A DNA stretch of 64,000 nt from CAYFSS01 sp964345975 (GCA_964345975.1 CAYFSS010000003.1:48427-112426); one strand, 5' to 3'. Positions 28,401 through 36,451 are shown, counted from the first letter of the stretch. Numbers and translations are program-made. Notes: generated by a model from the sequence alone, not told the origin.

Positions 28401-29060
28401 CCGTATGAAGGCCGTTCGAGCGATAAGAGATTGACTGAGCTCCGCAACGAGATGAAGAATCTGGGCCAGGTGAACCTACAAGCAATTGAAGAATTTACTG
28501 AACTTGAAGAACGATTCCAATTCATTGAGACTCAGAAGGAAGATATGGTTGAAGCGCGGCAAGACTTGGATGCCTTAGTTTCGGAGATCAATCAAGCGAT
28601 GGAAGAAAAATTCCGTGAGAGCTTTGATGCAATTCGCACGAATTTTTCTGAGACCTTTCGCGAGTTGTTTGGCGGTGGTGAGGCGGAAGTCCGTCTGGCT
28701 AATGAAGAAGACTTGCTCGAATCTGAAATTGAGATCAGAGTTTCTCCTCCCGGCAAGAGAATGCAAAATTTACTGTTGCTGTCCGGTGGTGAACGTACCC
28801 TTGCGGCAATTGCCCTCTTATTTTCAATTCAGCGTCTGAAGCCGACGGCATTCTGTCTGCTCGATGAGGTGGAAGCAGCGCTCGATGAGTCGAATATCTT
28901 TCGTTTTACGGACTATATTCGACGTTATTCCCATGAAACCCAGTACATCCTCGTAACCCATCGAAAAGCAACGATGGAAGTCTGTGATCGCCTGTATGGT
29001 GTCACTATGCAAGAACATGGAATTTCTAAGGTTCTTTCACTCAAGCTGCAAGATGTTTAA
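25494..29060 (+). CDS. smc: chromosome segregation protein SMC
   Basis: Condensin ATPase that loops and aligns chromosome arms. N-terminal Walker A 'GPNGSGKSN' (~residue 32) with 'AIRWVLGEQSAKTLRG', a coiled-coil arm, a hinge at ~residues 510-680 ('GPFGSLITV' to 'GGAISGG'), the return coil, and the C-terminal head with signature 'LLSGGERTLAAIALLF' and Walker B 'FCLLDEVEAALDE'. 1188 residues, standard length. GTG start overlaps rnc. rnc-smc-ftsY is the classic Bacillota order. Confidence 0.97.
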   Translation: MRLVSLELQGFKSFADRLKLDFHSGITGIVGPNGSGKSNISDAIRWVLGEQSAKTLRGGKMEDVIFSGTAMRRALSYAEVILTLDNSDGSINTPFEMIEVRRRLYRSGESEYLLNKKKCRLRDIAELFMDSGLARDGYSIVGQGRVDEILSHRSEDRREIFDEAGGITKYRARRSEALRKLETVEQNILRIEDIRLEIERRRKPLSKQAEAAQRYLDLDREFRSLDLARLTHEVKRLKEEQSELTMVLENARAELSKKTRERDAFLLQNEEAEAKLQTLRNRAKEKELEYREADDALRAIQRQADRMEQEEAEAKRFLTDRERRVEEDIALAKRFDQEIEVLEKEVLAKTQDHSKAHGLTVKSREAYSKGQANLNEEQGKLSAIEQELQAERLRRLDYQIEAQDRSSKLHLSKNLAEQEERLLERAEEILDEREEELRKSQGDIERVLKKKQEAEEQLVAYKTAYETSAQALEMARNKLREARESEDVLQRRIRNLEHMIEGHEGYQNSVRRLMKDLPQIHRVVASDVLGPFGSLITVSKELQPAIDQALGAAIQNLVVTDEQVANVLIKYLRQQGIGRAVFLPLAQLRVNPLRTSDIRDLRGPGFLGIASELVEYIDLAKPAIDYRLGRTLVARTLDDALDLHRQSHRRFQWVTLDGDSIYPGGAISGGQAQRRSQGLGILERQGDLQAALLERDMLVHTIEQFTHEFELIKTEERRSSKQLLELEEVLEQCLQDERVLRESVKHIEGSLRDAQKERDHHAKALIDFRQSIEAEEANLAHSNSAKPDEAREEVLQSRREELASFVQDLQIEVEALRETRHAAEVDEHRLHEALQADKRLLERYLEDRRTRAARQALESAEADNYRLHLVKLQEEAKTIQSKLRELQDQSDIKQEERDEAQTLVAEAESSMQGFLKKLTVIGEERELLQREQLRLDHRLERLLSRLDDALNQLWENYEVTYDDHPKITVPYEGRSSDKRLTELRNEMKNLGQVNLQAIEEFTELEERFQFIETQKEDMVEARQDLDALVSEINQAMEEKFRESFDAIRTNFSETFRELFGGGEAEVRLANEEDLLESEIEIRVSPPGKRMQNLLLLSGGERTLAAIALLFSIQRLKPTAFCLLDEVEAALDESNIFRFTDYIRRYSHETQYILVTHRKATMEVCDRLYGVTMQEHGISKVLSLKLQDV

Positions 29061-29099
29061 TGCAACGGTTTTAGAATGAACAAAGCATTTGAAGTTTAT

Positions 29100-29155
29100 G
29101 GTTTAAGCCCACCGGTTTAAGTCTTACGATTTAAGCCCAATGATTTAAGCCTAAT
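29100..29155 (+). repeat. 14-bp tandem repeat between smc and ftsY
   Basis: Four head-to-tail units of exactly 14 bp (29100, 29114, 29128, 29142), consensus GRTTTAAGCCYAMY, with a degenerate fifth from 29156. It is intergenic, 50 bp before the ftsY start. The same 14-bp period occurs with a different sequence at 40709-40764. Confidence 0.85.
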
Positions 29156-29204
29156 GGTTATAAGATGAACGCACGATAATGCATAGATAAGTGAGGAGTT
29201 TAAG

Positions 29205-30122
29205 ATGGCTTTATTCGATAAATTTAGAGATGGCTTAGCGAAGACGAGGGATTTCTTGACACGAGGCGTCGAGCGTATGGCCATGGGTCTCGGCTTCTTC
29301 GATGAAGAACAAATTGATGACCTCGAAGTAGCCTTGATCCAGACAGATATGGGGTTTGATATCGTCGAAGAGGTCATGACAGGTCTGCGGGAAGAAATTC
29401 AACGTACAGGGAATAATCGCAGTGACTTTGTGCACGATTATCTTGCAAAAGCCTTCAAGAACAAACTAGGTGATGCAGAAACGTTGGAGCTCAAGAGTCA
29501 CGGACTGAATGTCCTCTTGATGGTTGGTGTCAATGGGACCGGCAAGACAACCTCCGCCGGCAAAATAGCGAATCGTTTCAAGCGCCAGGGTAAAACCGTG
29601 ATGATGGCTGCAGCCGACACGTTCCGTGCTGCGGCGATAGAACAACTTGAGCACTGGGCAAAGGCTGTCGGTTGCCGCCTCATTGCGCATAAAGAGGGAA
29701 GTGACCCGGCTGCCGTCGTATACGATGCCATGGATGCTGCTCTTTCGACGAACACCGATCTCCTCATCGTCGATACTGCAGGAAGACTCCATAATAAGAA
29801 GAACCTTATGGAAGAATTGGCGAAGATTCATCGCATTATCGAAAGACGCGGTGAAGGTAAGGCTCATGTTCAATCTCTCCTGGTTCTCGATGCTACCAAT
29901 GGCCAAAATGCAGTCTTACAAGCCCAAGCCTTCAATGAAGTGACGGAACTTGACGGCATTATCCTGACAAAACTTGATGGCAGTGCAAAAGGCGGCGTAG
30001 CCCTGGCGGTCAATAGCGCAAGTAAACTACCGATCCTCTTGGCCGGCCTTGGTGAAGGCATAGATGACCTGGTCGACTTTGACCCGGACTCCTATGTAGA
30101 GGCTCTCTTACCTCGTAATTAG
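29205..30122 (+). CDS. ftsY: signal recognition particle receptor FtsY
   Basis: SRP-receptor GTPase that docks ribosome-SRP complexes at the membrane. N-domain (~residues 1-90), then the G-domain with G1 'GVNGTGKTTSAGK' (~residue 107), 'AADTFRAAAIEQL', G3 'DTAGR', G4 'TKLDGSAKGG' and 'GLGEGIDDLVDFD'. 305 residues: it lacks the long acidic A-domain of E. coli FtsY, as in most Bacillota. GAGGAG precedes the ATG. It works with ffh encoded 470 bp downstream. Confidence 0.97.
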   Translation: MALFDKFRDGLAKTRDFLTRGVERMAMGLGFFDEEQIDDLEVALIQTDMGFDIVEEVMTGLREEIQRTGNNRSDFVHDYLAKAFKNKLGDAETLELKSHGLNVLLMVGVNGTGKTTSAGKIANRFKRQGKTVMMAAADTFRAAAIEQLEHWAKAVGCRLIAHKEGSDPAAVVYDAMDAALSTNTDLLIVDTAGRLHNKKNLMEELAKIHRIIERRGEGKAHVQSLLVLDATNGQNAVLQAQAFNEVTELDGIILTKLDGSAKGGVALAVNSASKLPILLAGLGEGIDDLVDFDPDSYVEALLPRN

Positions 30123-30171
30123 GATCAGAAGAATCATTTATCTGCCGGGGCAAGCTTGTCAAATAAAATGA

Positions 30172-30200
30172 TTGACAGAGATAATGACCTTCGCTATCAT
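30172..30200 (+). promoter_or_regulatory. promoter for ylxM-ffh
   Basis: TTGACA (30172-30177), 17-bp spacer, TATCAT (30195-30200): close to a consensus sigma-A promoter 25 bp before ylxM. A 6-bp inverted repeat CTTCGC/GCGAAG flanks the -10, which may influence opening or be an operator. Confidence 0.7.
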
Positions 30201-30224
30201 GGCGAAGTTCCATAGGAGGTCGGC

Positions 30225-30578
30225 GTGGAAGATGCAACCTTAATTGATTTTGAACGCGCCAATGTTCTCTTAGATCATCTAGGAGGTCTACTGGATCCTC
30301 AGCGACGTGAGACAATGCGCCTCTATTATGCTGAAGACATGAGCTTGGCAGAGATTGCAGAAGAACTTGCGATTTCACGGCAAGCTGTCCATGCCAGGAT
30401 TCGACAGGACCTACATTTCTTGGAGACTGCCGATGAAGCCATTCACCTCATCGGTATGCGTCAAGAGATTTTGGACTTGACGCAGCAACTAGCGCAAACC
30501 ATGACACCTACAGATGAGCAAGCTGAACTGATTCAAGCTTTGGAACAACTAGCGCTCCCCGGAGCCTTGAACGATTAA
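30225..30578 (+). CDS. ylxM: YlxM-family (UPF0122) SRP-associated helix-turn-helix protein
   Basis: Small protein with a sigma-70 region-4-like helix-turn-helix ('LYYAEDMSLAEIAEELAISRQAVHARIRQ', quoted in part; residues ~28-58). In streptococci YlxM binds SRP components and it is always next to ffh. 117 residues. Start is GTG with AGGAGG upstream. It is followed 16 bp later by ffh. Confidence 0.92.
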   Translation: MEDATLIDFERANVLLDHLGGLLDPQRRETMRLYYAEDMSLAEIAEELAISRQAVHARIRQDLHFLETADEAIHLIGMRQEILDLTQQLAQTMTPTDEQAELIQALEQLALPGALND

Positions 30579-30594
30579 GGAAAGGACGTGAACG

Positions 30595-31965
30595 GTGGCT
30601 GTCTTTGAAGGCCTATCGGAACGCTTACAGGGTATTACCGAAGATATTGGTCAGAAGTCACGTGTGACCGAGAGTGATATCAAACAAATGATGCGCGAGA
30701 TTCGTCTTGCGCTCCTCGAAGCCGATGTTAATTACACGGTTGTCAAAGACTTGATCGATAAGATTGCTGATCAAGCTTATGGCGAAGCTGTTATGACCAG
30801 CCTCACACCCGGCCAGCAAATCATCAAGATCGTCCGCGATGAGCTGGTAGAAGTCCTGGGTGGTGCTGAAGCCAAACTGACGTTTGCCAAGAATGACTTC
30901 ACGGTGCTCATGCTCTTTGGTCTCCAAGGTGCGGGTAAAACAACCACGGCAGCCAAACTGGCAAGGCTTCTTAAGAAAGACGGCAAGAAACCTCTCCTAG
31001 CATCCGTCGATACACACCGTCCTGCAGCCCAAGAACAGCTTGCAATCTTGGCGGAAAGCATCGATGTTCCTTGTTTCATCCAGCCGGAAGAGAAGTCAGC
31101 TGCGAAGATTGCAGAGCGTGCTATGGAACGCGCAAAGTATCTTATGGCCAACGTCCTCATCGTCGATACCGCAGGTCGTACGACTCTAAATGACGAACTG
31201 ATGGATGAGCTGAAAGATATAACCAGCGCTGTTACCCCTCATGAGAAGCTTCTCGTTGTCGACGGCATGATTGGTCAGGAAGCCGTCAATGTTGCTCAGA
31301 CCTTTGAAGAAGAGATCGGTCTCGATGGCTTTATTATGACGAAGATGGATGGCGATGCCCGTGGTGGGGCTGCTCTTTCTATCTATGCTATGACGCAGAA
31401 GCCGATCAAGTTTATCGCTACGGGTGAGAAGGTCGATGCTCTGGAAGTTTTCCATCCGGATCGCATGGCTTCGCGAATTCTCGGCATGGGTGATGTCTTG
31501 TCTCTCATCGATAAGGTATCGGCCACGGTCGATGAGGAGAGAGCTGAGCAGATGCTCAGAAATATTGAGCAAAATCGCTTCACCATGGACGACATGCTGA
31601 ATCAGTTCGAACAGATTCAGAATATGGGTCCATTGAAGGATATCTTAGGCATGCTCCCTCAGATGAAGGGCGTAAATCTTGCCGATGCAAACGTCGATGA
31701 CGGCATGGTTAACCAGAACATGGCGATCATCCGTTCAATGACAAAGGCTGAACGCAAGGATGTAAAGCTCCTTAACGCAAGTCGTAGGAAGCGCATAGCA
31801 GCCGGTTCAGGCACTACAGTGCAAAATGTTAATCAACTGGTTCGTCAGTATCATGAAATGGTTAAGATGATGAATCAGATGGGTTTAGGTGGTAAGAAGG
31901 GCAAGCGAGGGAATAAGCGTAGACGCCGAAACCCTTTCGGGAATCTACCCTTCAACATTGGTTAA
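30595..31965 (+). CDS. ffh: signal recognition particle protein Ffh (SRP54)
   Basis: GTPase core of SRP, which binds signal peptides and 4.5S/6S-type SRP RNA. N-domain, G-domain with G1 'GLQGAGKTTTAAK' (~residue 107), 'SVDTHRPAAQEQL', G3 'DTAGR', 'TKMDGDARGG', and the Met-rich M-domain from ~295 ('LGMLPQMKGV', basic 'LNASRRKRIAAGSG'). 456 residues with a basic tail ending 'KRRRRNPFGNL'. Start GTG 30595, with GGAAAGGA upstream. Confidence 0.97.
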   Translation: MAVFEGLSERLQGITEDIGQKSRVTESDIKQMMREIRLALLEADVNYTVVKDLIDKIADQAYGEAVMTSLTPGQQIIKIVRDELVEVLGGAEAKLTFAKNDFTVLMLFGLQGAGKTTTAAKLARLLKKDGKKPLLASVDTHRPAAQEQLAILAESIDVPCFIQPEEKSAAKIAERAMERAKYLMANVLIVDTAGRTTLNDELMDELKDITSAVTPHEKLLVVDGMIGQEAVNVAQTFEEEIGLDGFIMTKMDGDARGGAALSIYAMTQKPIKFIATGEKVDALEVFHPDRMASRILGMGDVLSLIDKVSATVDEERAEQMLRNIEQNRFTMDDMLNQFEQIQNMGPLKDILGMLPQMKGVNLADANVDDGMVNQNMAIIRSMTKAERKDVKLLNASRRKRIAAGSGTTVQNVNQLVRQYHEMVKMMNQMGLGGKKGKRGNKRRRRNPFGNLPFNIG

Positions 31966-31995
31966 GAATTTCAACATAGCGGAGGAAATTAGAAG

Positions 31996-32514
31996 ATGTC
32001 AGTAAAGATTCGTTTAAAACGCATTGGTATGAAGCGCGCACCTCATTATCGTATCGTAGTATCGGATGCACGCTCCCCGAGAGATGGCCGATTCATCGAA
32101 GAGTTAGGTATTTATAACCCTAAGGACACACCCATTAAGCTTAAAATCGATCTTGAGCGTGCTGAAGAGTGGATTGCTAACGGAGCACAGCCAACAGACA
32201 CGGTTCGTAGACTAATGAAGCGCTTTTCAGAAATGTCTGATGAAGAACGTGAAGCCAGTTCCGGTTTATCGAAGCCTGCATCTTCCAAACCTGTGACGCT
32301 TGAGTCAAAGAAGAATGCTAAGCCTGTTAAAATTAAAGAAGCTACAACTAAAGAAGAGTCTAAAGTTACCCCTGAGGTAGAGGTAACAGAGGAAGCTGTT
32401 GAAGACGTTGTGGCAGAGCCTGAAGTGGAAGCTGAGGCACCATCTGCTGAAGAAGCTCCCGCTGAGGAAGTAACCGCTGATACTACTGAAAAAGAAACAG
32501 AGGAGCCCGCATGA
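31996..32514 (+). CDS. rpsP: ribosomal protein bS16 with long acidic tail
   Basis: 30S assembly protein. The first ~82 residues are a normal bS16 ('VKIRLKRIGMKRAPHYRIVV', 'DARSPRDGRFIEELG'). The remaining ~90 residues are low-complexity: first Lys/Ser-rich, then Glu/Ala/Val-rich and strongly acidic, ending 'EKETEEPA'. A typical bS16 is 80-90 residues. GGAGG precedes the ATG. It overlaps the KH-protein gene by 4 bp. Confidence 0.95.
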   Translation: MSVKIRLKRIGMKRAPHYRIVVSDARSPRDGRFIEELGIYNPKDTPIKLKIDLERAEEWIANGAQPTDTVRRLMKRFSEMSDEEREASSGLSKPASSKPVTLESKKNAKPVKIKEATTKEESKVTPEVEVTEEAVEDVVAEPEVEAEAPSAEEAPAEEVTADTTEKETEEPA

Positions 32515-32969
32515 GTACTGAGATTAACAAGGAACAGGGCATTCGCGAGATGAAAGAATTGCTCGAGGTTATGTCTCGAGCCCTTGTGGATGAGCCGGAT
32601 CGCGTCGAAGTAAACCCCATTGATACAGGTGAGCGTATTGTTCTCGAACTTCGCGTCGCTGACGAAGATATGGGACGCGTCATTGGTAAGGGCGGACGAA
32701 GAGCACAGGCTATGCGTTCGATCATCAAGGCCAAGGCTACTCGTGTCGGTCTTCGTTCAGCCGTCGATATCATCGACCGTGAAGAGGATCAAGCTAAGTC
32801 TGACTATGTAGAGACCTCTGAAGATGAGTACGAAGATTCGTATGATGAAGAATTCGAAGAGTATGAAGAAGACGATGACTTCGATTACGACGATGATGAC
32901 GAAGACGATTATGAGTATTCCGATGACGAAGACTTTGACTACGTCGACGACGATGAAGACTTCGCTTAA
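32511..32969 (+). CDS. khpA: KH-domain RNA-binding protein KhpA with acidic tail
   Basis: Single type-II KH domain (residues ~15-90) with the RNA-contacting loop 'IGKGGRRAQ' (GxxG at ~59-62). KhpA dimers, usually with KhpB/Jag, bind many mRNAs and sRNAs in Bacillota and affect cell length. The family is normally ~75-80 residues; here ~60 extra residues of almost pure Asp, Glu and Tyr follow. The ATGA overlap with rpsP and place before rimM match the conserved rpsP-khpA-rimM-trmD order. Confidence 0.92.
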   Translation: MSTEINKEQGIREMKELLEVMSRALVDEPDRVEVNPIDTGERIVLELRVADEDMGRVIGKGGRRAQAMRSIIKAKATRVGLRSAVDIIDREEDQAKSDYVETSEDEYEDSYDEEFEEYEEDDDFDYDDDDEDDYEYSDDEDFDYVDDDEDFA

Positions 32970-32992
32970 TTCGTTTGGAATCTAGTTTGAAT

Positions 32993-33028
32993 GAGGGGAT
33001 TGCCAATAGGTGATCCCTTCTTTATCTT
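32993..33028 (+). terminator. weak terminator or attenuator between khpA and rimM
   Basis: Stem 32993-33000 with 33013-33020 (8 bp, one G-U) followed by TTTATCTT. It may split rpsP-khpA from rimM-trmD. Confidence 0.55.
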
Positions 33029-33058
33029 CACCCCTGTTTAGAAGAAAGGTCAGAGTTT

Positions 33059-33622
33059 ATGGAAATATCCAATAAGCATCAGGTGACCGATGAGTTTTAC
33101 ATCGCAACCATCCGGCGCCCTCATGGGGTGCGTGGGGATTTTCGTGTCTACTTACTTTCAGGTGATCCCGAGCGCTTAAAGCGAATTGAAGAATTTATGT
33201 TGGTGAATCCGGAAAATGAAGCGGACAGGCTCCCTATGCGTTTGCGTCATCCCGAGTCAAACGTCGACTCGCTTATCTTGTCCGCTGAACCTTGGACGAG
33301 TCCGGAAGAAGTTAAGAAGTATGCCGGTTGGTATATGGCAGTACCAAGGCACTTTGGCCAAGCATTGAACCCTAACGAGTATTATTTGGCAGACCTCGTA
33401 GGGCTTCGGGTGGAGACGATTCTTGGTCAAACATTAGGCTATGTCGAAGAAGTTCTGTTGGATCGATCGCAACCGTTGTTTTACATTCGCTCCCGTGGAG
33501 AAGAGGATATATATATCCCGGCTTTACCCGAATTTGTCGCGTCCGTCGATATAGAGGGCGGAAAACTTGTCCTAGACCCACCCCAGGGCTTAATCGAAAT
33601 CTATCGCGAGGAGGAGCTTTAG
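33059..33622 (+). CDS. rimM: 16S rRNA processing protein RimM
   Basis: 30S maturation factor that binds protein S19. N-terminal barrel with 'IATIRRPHGVRGDFRVY' (residues ~15-31), a central 'AEPWTSPEEVKKYAG' segment and the C-terminal PRC-barrel with 'YYLADLVGLRVET' and 'DIYIPALPEFVASVDIEGG'. 187 residues. The last base of its stop is the first base of the trmD start. Confidence 0.93.
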   Translation: MEISNKHQVTDEFYIATIRRPHGVRGDFRVYLLSGDPERLKRIEEFMLVNPENEADRLPMRLRHPESNVDSLILSAEPWTSPEEVKKYAGWYMAVPRHFGQALNPNEYYLADLVGLRVETILGQTLGYVEEVLLDRSQPLFYIRSRGEEDIYIPALPEFVASVDIEGGKLVLDPPQGLIEIYREEEL

Positions 33623-34368
33623 TGGGTTGGCACGCTGAAATAATCACTCTCTTCCCTGAGATGATTCAACAGGTCCTCCAAACAAGTATTACCGGGAGAG
33701 CTTTGGAAGCTGAGAGATTCTCCTTTTATTGTCGTGACCTCCGCTCTTATGGCGAGGGCAGTTACCTCAAAACGGATGATAGACTCTTTGGAGGCGGTAC
33801 CGGAATGCTCATGATGGCAGAGCCGATCTATCGTGCGTGGCTCGATGCCGGAGGAGAGGGGACCAAGACGATCTATCTTTCACCCAAGGGCAAGGTTTTT
33901 GATCAGGCGATGGCCTGTGATTTTGCGAGGGAAGAACGATTGATCTTCCTTTGTGGTCATTACGAAGGGATTGATGATCGTGCGTTAAAACGTATCGGAG
34001 CTGAGGAAGTGTCGCTCGGAGATTTTGTGCTGACCGGTGGGGAGATTGCTGTTGCCGCAATGATCGACGCGACAGTGCGTCTGCTACCCGGGGTGCTTGC
34101 AAGTGAGGAGTCTTATGAAAATGAATCCCATTATCATGGCGTCCTAGAGAGTAGACACTACACGCAACCGGCTTCTTGGCGTGGTCATGATGTGCCTGAT
34201 GTTTTAATGTCCGGTCATCACGTGAAGATTGAAACTTGGCGTAAGCTCGATGCATTGCGGGAGACTATAATAAAAAGACCAGATCTTCTGGAATCCTATG
34301 AATGGACCCAAGAGGAGTATGAGCTCCTGGCAGAATTGGATTTTACGCCGGTCAGAGACGATGGTTGA
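33622..34368 (+). CDS. trmD: tRNA (guanine37-N1)-methyltransferase
   Basis: SPOUT methyltransferase that makes m1G37 and prevents +1 frameshifting. N-terminal 'EIITLFPEMI', 'DDRLFGGGTGMLMMAEPI', the trefoil knot 'LCGHYEGIDDRA' and 'LGDFVLTGGEIAVAAMID' (~residues 110-150), then 'RLLPGVL'. 248 residues. Start GTG overlaps rimM, with GAGGAG upstream. Confidence 0.97.
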   Translation: MGWHAEIITLFPEMIQQVLQTSITGRALEAERFSFYCRDLRSYGEGSYLKTDDRLFGGGTGMLMMAEPIYRAWLDAGGEGTKTIYLSPKGKVFDQAMACDFAREERLIFLCGHYEGIDDRALKRIGAEEVSLGDFVLTGGEIAVAAMIDATVRLLPGVLASEESYENESHYHGVLESRHYTQPASWRGHDVPDVLMSGHHVKIETWRKLDALRETIIKRPDLLESYEWTQEEYELLAELDFTPVRDDG

Positions 34369-34427
34369 TTCGGAAGGGCTTTTGAGTGTTAAGGGCCTAT
34401 AGATGTGATGAATCCCAAGACTTAGGA

Positions 34428-34456
34428 TTGCGGCGATATTATGCTTGTGGTAAGAT
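34428..34456 (+). promoter_or_regulatory. possible rplS promoter
   Basis: TTGCGG (34428-34433), 17-bp spacer, TAAGAT (34451-34456), about 80 bp before rplS. Confidence 0.45.
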
Positions 34457-34475
34457 TTCGTAGTTTCGCGTTAAG

Positions 34476-34509
34476 GGATGGTCCGCTGCCGTTGCGTGCA
34501 AGAACATCC
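34476..34509 (+). promoter_or_regulatory. candidate L19 leader hairpin
   Basis: GGATG (34476-34480) pairs with CATCC (34505-34509), enclosing a smaller TTGC/GCAA hairpin, in the presumed 5' leader of rplS. Many Bacillota have an autoregulatory L19 leader here; I infer the same role from position and shape only. Confidence 0.4.
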
Positions 34510-34534
34510 AAAGTAACTGAAGGAGGAACGCAAT

Positions 34535-34888
34535 ATGCATCAGTTAGTGAAGGCTGTTGAAGACAGTCAGAAGAAGGAAGAAATACCGAACATTTTGATC
34601 GGTGATCGTGTGAGAGTTCACTTGAGGATTCGTGAAGGCCAGCGCCAACGTATCCAGGTTTTCGAAGGCAACGTCATTGCTCGTAAAGGGCACGGTGTGA
34701 CGGAAACCATCACGGTTCGACGTGTTTCGTACGGCGTAGGCGTTGAGCGTGTTTTCATGCTCCATTCTCCGCTCGTTGAAACACTTGAAGTTGTCAGCCA
34801 TGGTAAAGTTCGTCGCGCTAAACTCTATTATCTTAGAGGTCGTACCGGCCGTAGCGCAAGGATCCGCGAACGTCTCGACAGGAACTAA
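34535..34888 (+). CDS. rplS: ribosomal protein bL19
   Basis: 50S protein at the 30S-50S interface. 'IGDRVRVHLRIREGQRQRIQVFEGNVIARKG' region and 'ETITVRRVSYGVGVERVF', 'KLYYLRGRTGRSARIRE' are diagnostic (each read in part). 117 residues. AAGGAGG precedes the ATG. It has its own leader and a strong terminator. Confidence 0.98.
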   Translation: MHQLVKAVEDSQKKEEIPNILIGDRVRVHLRIREGQRQRIQVFEGNVIARKGHGVTETITVRRVSYGVGVERVFMLHSPLVETLEVVSHGKVRRAKLYYLRGRTGRSARIRERLDRN

Positions 34889-34916
34889 GCCAAGCAGCAT
34901 TGATAAGGTAGTTAGA

Positions 34917-34947
34917 GGCCTCGGAGTAAGTTTCCGAGGCCTTTTTT
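34917..34947 (+). terminator. terminator after rplS
   Basis: Perfect 9-bp stem GGCCTCGGA/TCCGAGGCC (34917-34925 with 34933-34941), loop of 7, then six T. It lies directly before the rbgA ribosome-binding site. Confidence 0.95.
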
Positions 34948-34961
34948 CAAAGGAGTGATTT

Positions 34962-35831
34962 ATGTCCGCATCATGGTTTCCGGGTCATATGGCCAAGGGT
35001 CTCCGCCAAATGGAAGAGTACATGCCATATGTCGATGTCCTCATCGAGACGGTGGATGCAAGAATTCCTGCGAGCGGTAGAAGTTCCGAGTTAGCCTCCT
35101 TTCAAGAGCGTAGACCTAGCATGATTGTCTTAAATAAGCGAGATCTTGCAGATCCGGTGTTGCTGGATCGTTGGTTGGATGTTTACAACAAGGCGGGTCT
35201 TCCCGGCATCGCTGTCGATGCACAAAATCGTAGGGACATAGAACGGATGGAGGATTTGGCTTTTGAGCTGGGACAAGAGAAGCTCGATAAGGCTGAAGCT
35301 AAGGGACGAGAGGGGCGACCCTTGAGAGTTCTCGTGCTGGGTGTGCCCAACTCAGGCAAGTCAACCTTGATCAACAGGATGAGTGGCAGAAAAGCCAGAC
35401 CTGCCGAGAATCGTGCCGGAGTAACTCGGGCCGTATTTTGGGTGCGAAGCCCTCACAAGGGGATCGAGCTCCTGGATAGTCCGGGTGTCCTATGGCCGGA
35501 TGCCAACAACCCGGACGTATTGAGGAAGCTTGCAGCTTGTTCAGCTTTGCCGGATAACGTTATTGATCGAGAAACGGTGGCTTACCAAACGTTTCTTATG
35601 ATGGCCGAACATTATCCTGAAGTATTGGAAGAAACGTACGGTCTCGAAGGTCCATGGACCCTGGATCCGAGTCTCGATTATCCTCTTTACGAACAAGGGG
35701 CTCTGGCACGCGGTTGTGTCATGAGCGGAGGCCGACCTAATTTAAGTCGATTTGCAGACCTGTTCATGAGGGACTTAAGAACAGGCAAATTAGGTGGCGT
35801 CTGCTGGGATAGAGAGCCTCATTCCCTATGA
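34962..35831 (+). CDS. rbgA: ribosome biogenesis GTPase RbgA (YlqF)
   Basis: Circularly permuted GTPase needed for late 50S assembly. The motifs come in permuted order: G4 'LNKRDLAD' (~residue 48), then G1 'GVPNSGKSTLIN' (~residue 127), G2 around 'AGVTRA' and G3 'DSPGVLWP'. N-terminal 'WFPGHMAKGLRQM' is the RbgA hallmark. 289 residues. It overlaps rnhB by 4 bp, as in the rplS-rbgA-rnhB order of Bacillus. Confidence 0.96.
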   Translation: MSASWFPGHMAKGLRQMEEYMPYVDVLIETVDARIPASGRSSELASFQERRPSMIVLNKRDLADPVLLDRWLDVYNKAGLPGIAVDAQNRRDIERMEDLAFELGQEKLDKAEAKGREGRPLRVLVLGVPNSGKSTLINRMSGRKARPAENRAGVTRAVFWVRSPHKGIELLDSPGVLWPDANNPDVLRKLAACSALPDNVIDRETVAYQTFLMMAEHYPEVLEETYGLEGPWTLDPSLDYPLYEQGALARGCVMSGGRPNLSRFADLFMRDLRTGKLGGVCWDREPHSL

Positions 35832-36448
35832 GTTTGTTAACGCTCTATCCTGAGACAAGTTTATTTGAACGTACGCTTCATGATTTGGGTTTCATGCATG
35901 TAGCGGGGATGGATGAGGTCGGTAGGGGACCGCTTGCAGGTCCTGTCTATGCTTGTGCATTGATCTTGCCATCCGGTGAACTACCACAGGGAATTAAGGA
36001 TTCGAAACGGATCAGTGAGAAGAAACGCGAGAAAATCGCGCAAGAGCTGATGCTCATTTCATGCTATGGCATAGGTGTCGCGGATGCTGAGACCATAGAC
36101 CGGATTAATATTTTAGAGGCGACCAAACTGGCGATGAGACGAGCCTTGGAAGCCCTTGACGGCGAAGCCGATTATGTGTTGATTGATGCCTTGGAGCTGC
36201 CTGACCTGATGCTTCCGCAACGCTCGGTCGTGAGGGGAGATCAACTGTCAGTCAGCATAGCAGCTGCATCCATTGTCGCAAAATATGCGAGAGATGAATT
36301 GATGAGAGGGTACGACGAGCAGTATCCAGGTTACGGTTTTGCCCAGAATAAAGGTTATGGCACTCAGGCTCACCGCGAAGCGATCCTGTCCATGGGTCCT
36401 ACACCGATTCATCGTCGTTCATTCTTATCCAGGATCTTGGAGGTGTAA
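35828..36448 (+). CDS. rnhB: ribonuclease HII
   Basis: Removes single ribonucleotides from DNA. Active-site motif 'GMDEVGRGPLAGPV' (~residues 26-39), 'KDSKRISEKKRE', and the later acidic 'LIDALELP' and 'AKYARDELM'. 206 residues. Overlaps rbgA by 4 bp. Together with rnhA at 8.3 kb the genome has both RNase H types. Confidence 0.96.
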   Translation: MSLLTLYPETSLFERTLHDLGFMHVAGMDEVGRGPLAGPVYACALILPSGELPQGIKDSKRISEKKREKIAQELMLISCYGIGVADAETIDRINILEATKLAMRRALEALDGEADYVLIDALELPDLMLPQRSVVRGDQLSVSIAAASIVAKYARDELMRGYDEQYPGYGFAQNKGYGTQAHREAILSMGPTPIHRRSFLSRILEV

Positions 36449-36451
36449 TGC

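Noticed and set aside
29100..29155. CRISPR-like array
   Set aside because: Units are 14 bp with no unique spacers between them, and no cas genes are present.
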